Of a DNA stretch of 56,283 nucleotides, positions 23,001-31,012 are shown in pieces (the first letter of the stretch is position 1; every line of letters begins with the position of its first letter). The notes below the pieces were generated by a model. That model saw only the letters and a program-made list of their open reading frames with translations. It had not been told where the DNA came from and did no database searches. Source of the DNA: a virus; the IMG/VR virus record IMGVR_UViG_3300030380_002510, positions 1 through 56,283 of that record. One strand, 5' to 3'. A program made the translations under genes and the position numbers.

Positions 23001-25600
23001 ATGGTAGAAGTTTTGAAATAAAACAAAACAAACAACTTACTCAACATAATGAAATAGCAAGTCATTTACTAAACAATGGTAAACAAATAGACGGTAATAT
23101 GACAGTAGATGAAGTAATAGAAATGTTAAATCTAACTAAAACACCTACTATGAAAGAACATGTAAGAAATATTATTGATGAGTCTAGTAAAAGACAAGTT
23201 CCTCTTATTGTAGATACAATAAGTAATATGTTAGTGAACGGGCCTATATCTCAAATTGGTAATACAGATATATCCCATTTACAAGAACCTAACAATGAAA
23301 TAATAAATTCTAATTATGATGAATTAAGTAGTGCTGATAAGTTTCATCATGATACTCACAATCTAGGTTTACATCAAGCGATAGACTTAGCACAAAAAAG
23401 AGCAGGTAAAGAAAAAGAAAATTGGAAAGCGCATAAAATACATGCAATATCTCAAGTATTACCTAGATTATTGAATAGACAACAATACGGAGCATCTATG
23501 CAAAATAGCGGTTTAGAATTTTTCCATGCAAACGATTTTGATGTACACGGTGTAAAATCTGCCGGTAAAGGAATTAAAAGAAATACTTTTGCTACTAAAA
23601 ATAATCTTGACTCATTAGCGGTATTAGATGAAAGAATGCTATATGATGAACAGGGTAATGTTATTGATAGTGCTTTTATGCCCGAAGAAAATGAAGTTGT
23701 TACATCGGCAGGTATGACAAAGACAAAAATTGGAAAAGTAAATCCTTCTAATGCTAGTATGTATAACATATTTGGTGGTGGAGCAATACATGAAGGTACT
23801 TTAGCAAAACCTAGTTTTGGTATTGAAACAAATATGAATGGTGAACCTATAGTTGGACAATACGGCCAAGAAGGATTATATCACACAGTAAGTGAAGAAG
23901 CATTAAATAATTTATTTGGAAAAGACATTACTCAACAAGTTCTTACAACACTACCACCACCACAAAACCCATTGTCTGCTCATCAAGGTTTAGATATGGA
24001 AACATATACATCACCTTCCGACGACCCATCAAGTATCGCTATGAGCGAAATTTCAACATATATTACATCACTTCTTAATCCCGATGTATTATTAATGAAA
24101 AATGATGATGTAAAGTGGTCGCCTCCGATTAGACCCATGCACCGTATATTTGAATTAAATGACCTTGAACACATGAGAGGTTTTAGTGGTTCATGGGTAG
24201 TAAGTAAATGGTATGATGGTAAAAGAGTAATAATAGTAAACGAGGATGACACTATTACTGTTTATGATGAAAACGGTAAGAAAGTAGGTCTTAGAAAATC
24301 ATTCAAAGAAAATTTATCAAAACTTAACAAAAGAGATTATGTTATTGATGGTATATTAGGTGAAGATGAATTAAATATAGTTGATATTTTAAATTATGAT
24401 GCTAACAATGTAAGCGACATGTTGTTGCATGAAAGAATGAAATTATTAAGGAGTCAATTTGATAGCCATGAAAATATCATTATACCCGGACCACATGATA
24501 CTAAAATGACTGACGATGAGGGTTTAGATGACGCAGTAAAAAGCCTTCAAGAAGAACATGGTGTATTATTACTTAGAGATAATAAATCTACTTATATGAA
24601 AGGAGAGCGTAGACACCCTAAGTGGTTAATTCTTAGAAAAACTAAAGATTACAACTTTATTATTTTAAATGTAAAAGGAAAGAACACCCACACATATCAG
24701 TTAGGTGCAGGTCCGATACTTGACGGTTCTAAGTTAGGTAATAGAGCAGTAGAAGTAAATGGGAATTATTACATGGACATAGGAACTATACATAATCAAA
24801 AAACTGAATATAAAGTTGGTGATATAGTTAGAGTATCTATTACAGGTATTACAAAGAAAACTCGTGGTGGTAGAGATGTTTTCAATGTACAAATGAAAGA
24901 AATCATAGGTGAGGGTGAGGGTGAGGGTGCGGCTAGTGCAGAATCTTTAAATTTACTAACTAAGTCATTTAACCCTATACTTGTACCTCATGATATAGAA
25001 TTTGAAGATAATAAATTAAAAGTAATTTTAAAAGATATTGATACTGTAGAGTATAATGTAGTTGAGCATGACAATATGTGGTACTTAGAAAATCCACATA
25101 CCGCTTTAAGTGATTTAAGAAAAACAAGTTATCCTATTACACTTGCTGAAAGTATGCTTCCTTATTGGAGTTCAGTTGCACCACTTATGTTTAGTGGACA
25201 TATAATAAAAGATGATGTGTTAAGTCAAAAACCACCAAGCCGTAAAAAACAAGAAAAACAATCAGCAGGTGTATTAGAAGCAGATGATGAAAATAGATTA
25301 CTCAAACCTACTACTAAGAAAGCCTTAGAAATTATATCTCGTGCATTAGACCAATTACAAAAAGAACGCACTACATGGACAGGTCCGAAGGGTCTAGGTA
25401 TAGATATGGCTACACCTATTGAATCCCCAAGTGGCCCTACTCGTTTGGCTAATGAAGAAACTATGCCGGACTATGATGGTAGAAAGAGAAGCGATGAAGA
25501 AGAAATTCAGCCTAAAAGTAATGACAAAAAGAAAAAACCAATAAAACATATAGAGATGAGTAATGATGCTTCGCAGTTGTCCGATTTTAATAAAATCTAA
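20045..25600 (+). CDS. Giant 1,851-aa protein with a C-terminal ATP-dependent DNA-ligase-like domain
   Basis: The ATG has GGTGAA three bases upstream. The first ~1,360 residues are unrecognised, hydrophilic, and rich in His, Asn and Asp. Then comes a nucleotidyltransferase layout: motif I SKWYDGKRV with the candidate adenylated Lys at 1388, motif III VIDGILGEDE at about 1433-1442, motif IV EHGVLLL at 1504-1510, and motif V PKWLILRKTKDYNF with W1527. An OB-fold-like segment follows (VNGNYYMDIGTIHN, YKVGDIVRVSITG). Motif III lacks the usual DGE acid directly and motif IV has His where Glu is typical, so activity is uncertain. A Lys-rich tail ends the protein. It lies between portal and protease, suggesting a virion or injected protein, by inference. 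Confidence 0.8.
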   Translation: MIDEFNICKNDFLISLYDGLDLSRNAAEYVMAWESLEKAPLDNISLSLKDTAELILKNESNFVRGENKIFDLPKKEGPGYLLASKTTFGEPTNHVWADGLAIDEGRKYGMYPKYIAKPTSSYKDHHFPYHEFNHPLRQINSHSGLPNMFELLRALGPGGYGKDERDMERAWFKEMTEANSPLITGYKAGKKSIPILGDINTFGTIGNHQYDLYERDFRRWQKENPLEYGLTENELRDMHFNDKVKEWSSPIDGLSHDGFMFGLEWFSPEEREGLESQISKGIDDKTTLTLPNGQKIPSARIAYNNLMRRTPEMNFMIRSNGHFGRNSHYRQQSNEEDYSQGENRFIQSAVADTMHTYNSYLDEPVAKYILDEINDKYVEEGKKPFERLPALNLHKEKYKDEYGLKDLRAGARKERMSMEDVLFLAGFDPETKQLIGNHPIHGKMEGPIIGLDILSALENEAKSNSTLQQKAKDMLNHRAFFTSPHGPHPDETKPKYWRIDDDGFTYGPSKFYERMYSNIPGMNLSPATWMEFNHSMSPDKDSSYLFETDPTGRQFFKPHSNNKILGMHFGPNETKELGYLSPETNRFTYSNLPNPMVNIFSPFGTSRSTNLTDKTNYTEHKSAINPIYEYFMRNASSQDKKDLGTANKHMALHKVHNPTLLNTPEAYYGSNPTDTRLHEKAVKSHILNTFLGRREHPFTPPKKAVAQLKDLLNGDLAISGGLDLQEFKDYINWDSKPITYSNVKNIMEMGDYSAVRLVNAVSDILGTKRADKINEFIGKLDGDKNNEEHKKLHDYYMENHDFQPFDKININEATSGIRDIVNKVHQQKMKQSKSKKILTNEHDAINAILSFGGNQKSTEQEKRFRETIDSINQMLLNPNLSQADVMGLRDDMKEAVKGLNAVQSKSKPDNFWKIGANQKLQALKGHHDTIVDYAKNTIMPLVLEQQPDAFDPNNPVQFIHNAQKMLSDTQKHILSTNNHNLTTTNYGRSFEIKQNKQLTQHNEIASHLLNNGKQIDGNMTVDEVIEMLNLTKTPTMKEHVRNIIDESSKRQVPLIVDTISNMLVNGPISQIGNTDISHLQEPNNEIINSNYDELSSADKFHHDTHNLGLHQAIDLAQKRAGKEKENWKAHKIHAISQVLPRLLNRQQYGASMQNSGLEFFHANDFDVHGVKSAGKGIKRNTFATKNNLDSLAVLDERMLYDEQGNVIDSAFMPEENEVVTSAGMTKTKIGKVNPSNASMYNIFGGGAIHEGTLAKPSFGIETNMNGEPIVGQYGQEGLYHTVSEEALNNLFGKDITQQVLTTLPPPQNPLSAHQGLDMETYTSPSDDPSSIAMSEISTYITSLLNPDVLLMKNDDVKWSPPIRPMHRIFELNDLEHMRGFSGSWVVSKWYDGKRVIIVNEDDTITVYDENGKKVGLRKSFKENLSKLNKRDYVIDGILGEDELNIVDILNYDANNVSDMLLHERMKLLRSQFDSHENIIIPGPHDTKMTDDEGLDDAVKSLQEEHGVLLLRDNKSTYMKGERRHPKWLILRKTKDYNFIILNVKGKNTHTYQLGAGPILDGSKLGNRAVEVNGNYYMDIGTIHNQKTEYKVGDIVRVSITGITKKTRGGRDVFNVQMKEIIGEGEGEGAASAESLNLLTKSFNPILVPHDIEFEDNKLKVILKDIDTVEYNVVEHDNMWYLENPHTALSDLRKTSYPITLAESMLPYWSSVAPLMFSGHIIKDDVLSQKPPSRKKQEKQSAGVLEADDENRLLKPTTKKALEIISRALDQLQKERTTWTGPKGLGIDMATPIESPSGPTRLANEETMPDYDGRKRSDEEEIQPKSNDKKKKPIKHIEMSNDASQLSDFNKI

Positions 25601-25665
25601 TACTTTCTTTAACAGGGAAAGTATGCGAGTAGTTAATATACCATGACAAGATGTTCTACTGATTA
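25601..25665 (+). promoter_or_regulatory. Inverted repeat and TATA-like box before the protease gene
   Basis: A perfect 7-bp inverted repeat TACTTTC (25601-25607) and GAAAGTA (25617-25623) starts right after the upstream stop codon. TTAATATA (25633-25640) lies about 26-33 bases before ATG 25666, which has no ribosome-binding site. This suits a leaderless transcript beginning at the protease, with the hairpin acting as terminator remnant or operator. Confidence 0.45.
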
Positions 25666-27075
25666 ATGCTTACGATTCAGCGACCATCTACAGGGCTATC
25701 AGTCCTAAAGAGTGGAACTGATTTAGTTGTTGCCGGATATGCTTCGGTAGAACTCGTAGATAAGCAAGGAGATTTGATTACTAGAGGCGCACTTAAAGAT
25801 GCGTTTGATGGTTTTATGAAGTCCGACAGATACAGAAATGTACAGTTGGCTCATTCTAATATACAAGTTGGAGAAGTAATTGATAGTTATGTAGACTCCA
25901 ACGGTAGAATGTGGAAGTCCGAAGTAGACGACACAGGAATGTTCGTAGTTTGTAAACTGCGAAACGATATTGAAAAGGCTCGTGAAGTAGCCGCAGAAAT
26001 ACGCAAAGGTAACTTGCAGGGATTCTCCATTGGTGGACAGGCTTTTAAGCGTGTTAGGAAGGCTGATGGTGAACACGGAGAATACCAAGAAATAAGTAAA
26101 ATGGAACTCCATGAAATTACGATTTGTGAAAAGGGTATCAATCCCGAAGCACAATTTAGAATTTTAAAGGAAGATGTGAATAATATGACAGACATAGATA
26201 ATGACCTAAACGCAGTAATGAACAGGCTAGAAGCAAGACTTGACGCTATGGAGAAAGGTGAAATTCCACCTCAACTCCGAGAGCATATCAAGGGTAAGAA
26301 AGATGATTCCGACGATAAAAAAGAAATGAAGGATGATAAAATGAAGGCCGAAGAAGAAATGAAAGAGAAAAAGAAAGATGAGGACAAAGATGACAAAATG
26401 TACATGAAAGGTAACGAGTACAGTGATGTTATTAGTGCTGAATATCTAAATTGGATGGAAGACACTCTAAAGTCTGCCGGTGTAGATACCGCAGGTGCAA
26501 GACTACATTTCGACCAAATGGAGAAAGCGCAACTTGGAGGATTCGATAACCCGGATGCAGTAGATGGTGCAGATTATTTCGGTGGACAAGTTAGAGGCCG
26601 AGGACAAACCGCAGGTAGTCCATCAACAGGTGCTATTAGTGCAGTAAGTCAAAGTGGCGGAAAGCAACCGGCAGGTGCTATGGGTGCGGCTGAACTTTCA
26701 AAGTCCTACATTAATCCAAATGAAGTTTCCTCAAGTGATATTGAAGCGGCTTATGAAGTTTACAAAGCGGCGGCTATGGAACAACAATTCCGAGGCGACC
26801 TAGAAGGACACTTTGCTTCAAGATTTGCTAATGAACAAGCAGTTGCTAAATCCGAAGCAGAAAAAGCACAATTTGACGCTCGTGAACCAATTAGTGAAGT
26901 TATGAAGGCTCTTGAAGGACTATCCGAAAGAATTGACAACCTAACCACAGAAGGAACTACTATCGCTAAGGCTGACACCTCCACAAATGTAAGTGTACCA
27001 AGTACACAAGATTTGAACAATATGTCATGGGATGAAGTACATTCTTTGGCTAACAGTGTTTACAGGAGAACATGA
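25666..27075 (+). CDS. HK97-type prohead protease fused to a scaffold-like domain
   Basis: Residues 1-165 match the S78/U35 prohead protease: opening strand VVAGYASVELVDKQGDLI, catalytic His H63 in LAHSNIQVGEV, catalytic Ser S121 in GFSIGGQA, and the closing HEITICEKGINPEA. A Lys/Asp/Glu-rich linker (about 210-245) joins a 220-residue helical region that resembles a scaffold or delta domain, which would template capsid assembly and then be degraded. It ends with NMSWDEVHSLAN, shared with the coiled-coil protein at 18858. No separate scaffold gene is seen before the capsid gene. Confidence 0.9.
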   Translation: MLTIQRPSTGLSVLKSGTDLVVAGYASVELVDKQGDLITRGALKDAFDGFMKSDRYRNVQLAHSNIQVGEVIDSYVDSNGRMWKSEVDDTGMFVVCKLRNDIEKAREVAAEIRKGNLQGFSIGGQAFKRVRKADGEHGEYQEISKMELHEITICEKGINPEAQFRILKEDVNNMTDIDNDLNAVMNRLEARLDAMEKGEIPPQLREHIKGKKDDSDDKKEMKDDKMKAEEEMKEKKKDEDKDDKMYMKGNEYSDVISAEYLNWMEDTLKSAGVDTAGARLHFDQMEKAQLGGFDNPDAVDGADYFGGQVRGRGQTAGSPSTGAISAVSQSGGKQPAGAMGAAELSKSYINPNEVSSSDIEAAYEVYKAAAMEQQFRGDLEGHFASRFANEQAVAKSEAEKAQFDAREPISEVMKALEGLSERIDNLTTEGTTIAKADTSTNVSVPSTQDLNNMSWDEVHSLANSVYRRT

Positions 27076-27078
27076 GGA

Positions 27079-27092
27079 TATAAAATATAAAA
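27079..27092 (+). promoter_or_regulatory. Tandem TATAAAA boxes before the capsid gene
   Basis: Two adjacent TATAAAA heptamers (27079-27085 and 27086-27092) fill the 32-bp gap between protease and capsid genes. From the first box a start point near 27106 would fall beside the ATG at 27108. GGAGATG at 27096-27102 allows translation from a longer mRNA too. A dedicated promoter would suit the high demand for capsid protein. Confidence 0.5.
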
Positions 27093-27107
27093 TTAGGAGA
27101 TGAAAAT

Positions 27108-28292
27108 ATGGCAAGAGATTACATAAGAAACATAACAGATATGGAAAGATACTTCTACGGAGCAGGTAACGCTATGGGCTATTCCTACTCCGGTAGTGAG
27201 TTATTGAAGGCTGACGCACCAATGCTAAGTACTACCGCAGGTACATACCAAGCAATTTACGGTAGAAAAGTTTGGTCGCAGTTAAACCAAGAATTTAACG
27301 CATTCTCAATACTACCTAAGAGGCCGTGGGAAAGAAGTGGTTGGAGAGTTATTACTGAAAGACCATCTTTCACAGTTGGTGGCGGTGTAGCAGAAAACGC
27401 TACTCTACCGGACACAACCAAACCTACCTTCCAACACATAGCCGCAAAACCAAAGACAGTTGTTCATACATTTGACATGAGCGAAACTGCTATGTTTTTG
27501 GCTGACAAAGATGACGGTCTAGGTGACATTCGTGCAGTATTAAAAGAAGAAATGGGTAAGCATCACGCAGAACACATTAACAAAATGCTTACACAAGACA
27601 CTGATACTGTAGCAGGTAATGACTTTGAATCACTAGATAGAATTACTGCTTCTTCAACTATGGACAGTACAGGTACAGGATATGCCGCTACTGTAGCAAG
27701 TGGAGCATCTACTACTCACACTGCTCACATTGACAGTGCGGCTGACCTTGATATTTACAGCATCAACCGAGCCGCAAACTCTTGGTCTAACGCAGAAGTA
27801 AATATTGCTACTGATGCAGGTCTTACTGAAAGAACCCTATCTTTAGACCACCTAGATACCCTATTCCAACAGATATGGGTTCGTGGTGGTAATCCAAAGG
27901 TTATTCTAACAGGATATGATACTCTAATGAGATTACAACAACTACTACAAAGCCAACAAAGATTCATGGAAGAAAAGAGAGTCACACCAACCTACAACGG
28001 TGTTAAAGGTGTACCGGGTATTGAAGCCGGTTTCATCGTAGCAACTTACAACGGTGTACCTATCATTCCATCTAAAGATGTAGCAAAAGATGGTCTAAGT
28101 CGTATGTACTTCTTGGACACAGATTATATCTACTTCTCAACTGCTATACCTACACAGTACTTTGAGTCCGGTATTGAAACCGGCGACCCATTCGCTATTA
28201 ACCGTCTTGGACAAGAGGGTATGTACCGTTCAATGGGAGAAGTTTGGACAACTTTCTTTGGTGGACATGGTTCAATCCGTGATTTGGCTTGA
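27108..28292 (+). CDS. HK97-fold major capsid protein
   Basis: At 394 residues, directly after the protease, this is the expected capsid subunit. It shows an N-terminal arm (to about residue 50), a beta-rich E-loop/P-domain region (SGWRVITERPSFTVGGG), a long helix (LKEEMGKHHAEHINKML), and the A-domain stretch PKVILTGYDTLMRLQQLL followed by ATYNGVPIIPSKDV. These are typical for the family. Codon use shifts toward C-ending codons relative to neighbours, consistent with strong expression. GGAGATG lies before the ATG. No separate delta domain is present; the protease fusion likely supplies it. Confidence 0.88.
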   Translation: MARDYIRNITDMERYFYGAGNAMGYSYSGSELLKADAPMLSTTAGTYQAIYGRKVWSQLNQEFNAFSILPKRPWERSGWRVITERPSFTVGGGVAENATLPDTTKPTFQHIAAKPKTVVHTFDMSETAMFLADKDDGLGDIRAVLKEEMGKHHAEHINKMLTQDTDTVAGNDFESLDRITASSTMDSTGTGYAATVASGASTTHTAHIDSAADLDIYSINRAANSWSNAEVNIATDAGLTERTLSLDHLDTLFQQIWVRGGNPKVILTGYDTLMRLQQLLQSQQRFMEEKRVTPTYNGVKGVPGIEAGFIVATYNGVPIIPSKDVAKDGLSRMYFLDTDYIYFSTAIPTQYFESGIETGDPFAINRLGQEGMYRSMGEVWTTFFGGHGSIRDLA

Positions 28293-28330
28293 GGTTAATG
28301 GAGAAAAAAATATTAAGGAGATGATTAAAT

Positions 28331-28801
28331 ATGGCAATAGAAACAAAAACACAAAAAGGATTGACAATATCTTTTGATGATGGAGATTTTAGTACCGGAA
28401 CTGTATCAGTTCTACTAGACCTTGACTTGAGAACAGGAACACCTGTAGATGAAACAGGTTGGTTAGATGGAAACGCAGGTGGCGCATATCCGGGTACACT
28501 AGCAGGTTTTAACGCCGCTAATAGTGACGGAAATGCAGTTGGAAGTATGCGATTGGTGACAATTGCTTTTACTCTAGCAGATGCGGCTGAACAAGTATTA
28601 GTTCTAACCGCAGGTGCATCAAAAATGATTGGAATTATCGGTACTACTTTTGCAGTAGCAGACAAAGTACTTTCTGCATCTTTCACTAACACAGGTCTAG
28701 CGGGTTCTGCCGCTAAGACAGGTGGAACTGACCCTGCAATTGTTCTTCACAGTGAAACTGCCGGTGGAGCAGGTACAGTCACAGTAGTTCTATTGAACTG
28801 A
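28331..28801 (+). CDS. Beta-rich protein, capsid decoration candidate
   Basis: The ATG is preceded by GGAGATGAT. The 156-residue protein is Ala/Gly/Thr/Val-rich with few charges, alternating as beta strands (TGTVSVLLDLDLRTG, MRLVTIAFTLADAAEQVLVL, VTVVLLN). Its codon use resembles the capsid gene, which suggests high expression. Position straight after the capsid gene and the size fit a head-decoration or head-fibre protein. That is inference; no family is recognised. Confidence 0.65.
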   Translation: MAIETKTQKGLTISFDDGDFSTGTVSVLLDLDLRTGTPVDETGWLDGNAGGAYPGTLAGFNAANSDGNAVGSMRLVTIAFTLADAAEQVLVLTAGASKMIGIIGTTFAVADKVLSASFTNTGLAGSAAKTGGTDPAIVLHSETAGGAGTVTVVLLN

Positions 28802-28810
28802 GGTGGCTAA

Positions 28811-29185
28811 ATGCCTACCGTAACCTACATAGGGGTTTACTATGAATCCCGAAGAAAAGACAGTTGTGAATCTTGGGTTAGAGGTAAACCTGTAGAAGTT
28901 TCTCAAGAATGGCTTGAGGCAAACAGGAAAGCCCTAAGAAGAGATTTCAAGATTGAAGGTGATGAACCTGCTACTGTGGATTTAAGAGATGATGGTATAC
29001 CCGATGAGGGTTGGAATCGTAAAGATATTCTAAAGTGGCTTAAAGGTAATGGAGTCAAAACAGGCGCAGGTTATCTAACCAAAACGGCGGCTTTAGTATT
29101 AGTAGAATCTTATCTAAATCCACCTGTAGTTGAGGAAGTTTTAAGTGAAGCAGAAGATACCACAGAAACAGGAAGTGATGAATAA
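28811..29185 (+). CDS. Unknown 124-aa protein with a HeH/SAP-like C-terminal segment
   Basis: The ATG follows GAGGTGGCTAA. The N-terminal half begins with beta strands (VTYIGVYYESRR) and continues as charged sequence. Residues about 75-108 (WNRKDILKWLKGNGVKTGAG, then KTAALVLVESYL) resemble a helix-extended-helix module of the SAP/HeH/LEM type, often used for DNA or protein contact. The tail is acidic. It lies between capsid and connector genes; head completion is possible. The stop overlaps the next start (TAATG). Confidence 0.65.
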   Translation: MPTVTYIGVYYESRRKDSCESWVRGKPVEVSQEWLEANRKALRRDFKIEGDEPATVDLRDDGIPDEGWNRKDILKWLKGNGVKTGAGYLTKTAALVLVESYLNPPVVEEVLSEAEDTTETGSDE

Positions 29186-29466
29186 TGGCATTTGAAAGTA
29201 CAATAGACACAAGACCGCATTATATTGGCGACCTTTTTATGGTGACAGGTACATTTACTAATCCCGGTAGCGAAACAGGCGGAAGTATTGACCTCTCTAC
29301 TTTGCTCGCAACTATAGTAGGAGCAGGTGCAAATGCTGATAATGCAACTGACGGTACAGGAGCAGGTGTTGATGGAGTATTCGCACTTATCAATGGTAAT
29401 ACCTTAGTTATACAATGTGTAGCAGGGCAAGATGGTACATGGTTTGCATTTGGTCGCCGTTCTTGA
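29185..29466 (+). CDS. Small beta-protein, paralog 1 of 4
   Basis: This is a 93-residue product with the N-terminal pattern YIGDLFMVTGTF and the C-terminal WFAFGRRS. Three following genes share both ends, so this is the first of a tandem family. The middle is Gly/Ala/Asp-rich and probably loops. No Cys, no membrane helix. The role could be decoration, fibre or a head-tail joint subunit. The start overlaps the previous stop. Confidence 0.72.
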   Translation: MAFESTIDTRPHYIGDLFMVTGTFTNPGSETGGSIDLSTLLATIVGAGANADNATDGTGAGVDGVFALINGNTLVIQCVAGQDGTWFAFGRRS

Positions 29467-29478
29467 GGCGGTGATTAA

Positions 29479-30111
29479 ATGGCTAGATTAACACACCCAC
29501 AAGTATTAGAAACAGTACCAATAGGTAATTTAGTATATGTCGTTGTAGATGTACCGGCAGATTCTTTTACAATATCTCAAGGTGAAATTGGATTAAATGC
29601 ACTTCTTAGTGAACTAGGTATTGTAGAACTATTCGGTGTAAGTATGATATTGAATAGTGTTGGTGCGAATGGTTTCGGAAAAAATGATTTTAATAATGGA
29701 AGTGATGCGGGAAAAGTTATGTCTTTTAGACCTCTTATAACTTCTACTCTAGGAAATTATCCTTTAAGTCCACATCAAAATAGTAAATTCATAGTAGGAA
29801 ATATTACAAATAATGATGGTAGAGTTTTAATTACTTCCGGCTCGGAAAATATACTACCCACCGGAGGGCAGTTTGTTTCAAGTACAGAATATAACGGTAC
29901 AGGTGAAGCGGTATTAATGCGACAGTTTAGTGTATTTCAGCAAAGAGCCTTTTTTGCATCAAACGCAACTCAAACTAAAAATGCCGTAGTATTCCAAATA
30001 GGAGATAGAATAGACCAAACAAACATATTAAAAATACAATCAAACGCATTAACCCCCATTACTTTAGACGGTGTTAGTGGGATTTTAACCTTAATAGGGA
30101 GGCGTGGATAA
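29479..30111 (+). CDS. Small beta-protein, paralog 2 of 4 (long form)
   Basis: The ATG has GGTGAT three bases upstream. It is the longest of the family at 210 residues. The shared ends are VPIGNLVYVVVDV at about residues 12-24 and ILTLIGRRG at the end. An extra ~100 residues in the middle are Asn/Gly/Ser-rich (SMILNSVGANGFGKNDFNNG) and account for the added length. It is clearly related to its neighbours by position and end motifs, though the cores have diverged. Confidence 0.72.
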   Translation: MARLTHPQVLETVPIGNLVYVVVDVPADSFTISQGEIGLNALLSELGIVELFGVSMILNSVGANGFGKNDFNNGSDAGKVMSFRPLITSTLGNYPLSPHQNSKFIVGNITNNDGRVLITSGSENILPTGGQFVSSTEYNGTGEAVLMRQFSVFQQRAFFASNATQTKNAVVFQIGDRIDQTNILKIQSNALTPITLDGVSGILTLIGRRG

Positions 30112-30434
30112 TGGCAGTAGTAATAGACAGTAGAATGACTACTATTGGTAATTTAGTTTTCCTTAAAGGTACAATGGCGGGTAATGACATATTTGATTTT
30201 AAAGACCATGTTAAAAAGATATTTTCATTCAATATTTCACCAAATAATTTTGACCCTTCAAGCCCACCAACCGGCACATTAGGTATGTGGGATTATGAAA
30301 ATGAGCAAAGAGTAAATCTAAATATTTTAGATACACCACAAGCATTTGTAAATGGTACAACAATAAATATTAGAGGTGGTTTTACAAGTACATATAGTGA
30401 TTCTGTAAGTTTTTTATTAATAGGGAGGCGATAG
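30111..30434 (+). CDS. Small beta-protein, paralog 3 of 4
   Basis: The start overlaps the previous stop (TAATG). The 107-residue product has MTTIGNLVFLKGTM near the N-terminus and SVSFLLIGRR at the end, matching the family. The middle has FNGTTINIRGG-like strands (actual: NGTTINIRGGFTS), a feature also present in the next gene (NGTTVSIYHD). This supports common descent of paralogs 3 and 4 in particular. Confidence 0.72.
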   Translation: MAVVIDSRMTTIGNLVFLKGTMAGNDIFDFKDHVKKIFSFNISPNNFDPSSPPTGTLGMWDYENEQRVNLNILDTPQAFVNGTTINIRGGFTSTYSDSVSFLLIGRR

Positions 30435-30435
30435 T

Positions 30436-30795
30436 ATGCCTATAACTTTTAATAGACCCGAAGTTACATCTAATTTAATTTTTATGACAGGTAAATATGA
30501 TGTACAAGATGGAGAAAATTTAGACATAGATGTATCACCTTACATGAATGTAATAGATAGTGTAATGACAATACCCACAAGCGTTAACACTCTATCACAA
30601 TTTGTACCTGCTAATCAAGCGGGAAATGCCCCACATGCTATTAGTAGTATATCTTCACCTTCACAATTTGTTATAAACGGTACAACTGTATCAATATATC
30701 ATGATAGTATTAATCAAGATAATATGAGTACTCTAGCACTTGTTAAAAATAGCGGTGCTAGAAGTGGTAATTTCTGTATAATAGGTAGGAAGTGA
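30436..30795 (+). CDS. Small beta-protein, paralog 4 of 4
   Basis: The ATG follows GAGGCGATAGT. The 119-residue product has PEVTSNLIFMTGKY near the N-terminus, NGTTVSIYHDS in the middle and NFCIIGRK at the end. It is the last of the tandem family. The divergence between copies is high, so the duplications are old. Function unknown; surface or joint structural subunits are the likeliest reading. Confidence 0.72.
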   Translation: MPITFNRPEVTSNLIFMTGKYDVQDGENLDIDVSPYMNVIDSVMTIPTSVNTLSQFVPANQAGNAPHAISSISSPSQFVINGTTVSIYHDSINQDNMSTLALVKNSGARSGNFCIIGRK

Positions 30796-30799
30796 TTTA

Positions 30800-31003
30800 A
30801 TGGCGAGTTTATCAAAAGTAGCATCAAAAGTAGTAGGACCACTATCACCAAAAGAATTTAGCGATGCGTCAGCATTAGAAACTACAATTAATACCGGTAT
30901 ACAAGCAGTTAGTGATGCAAGTGCTACTAACGCTATACTTGGTGCAGAAATAATTACAGTACTAGGAAATAATTTCTTAGTTATACTTTATCAATTAGCA
31001 TGA
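30800..31003 (+). CDS. Unknown 67-aa protein
   Basis: The ATG has AGTGAT a few bases upstream. The product is an Ala/Ser/Thr-rich helix-forming sequence, with a hydrophobic C-terminal third (ILGAEIITVLGNNFLVILYQ) that could be a buried helix or a weak membrane segment. It lies between the paralog family and the zinc protein at 31013. No family is recognised. Confidence 0.6.
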   Translation: MASLSKVASKVVGPLSPKEFSDASALETTINTGIQAVSDASATNAILGAEIITVLGNNFLVILYQLA

Positions 31004-31012
31004 GGGGTGATG

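Noticed and set aside
24908-24931. Short GGTGAG microsatellite in the giant ligase-fusion gene
   Set aside because: It encodes a GEGEGEG linker in frame; no sign of phase variation or other role.
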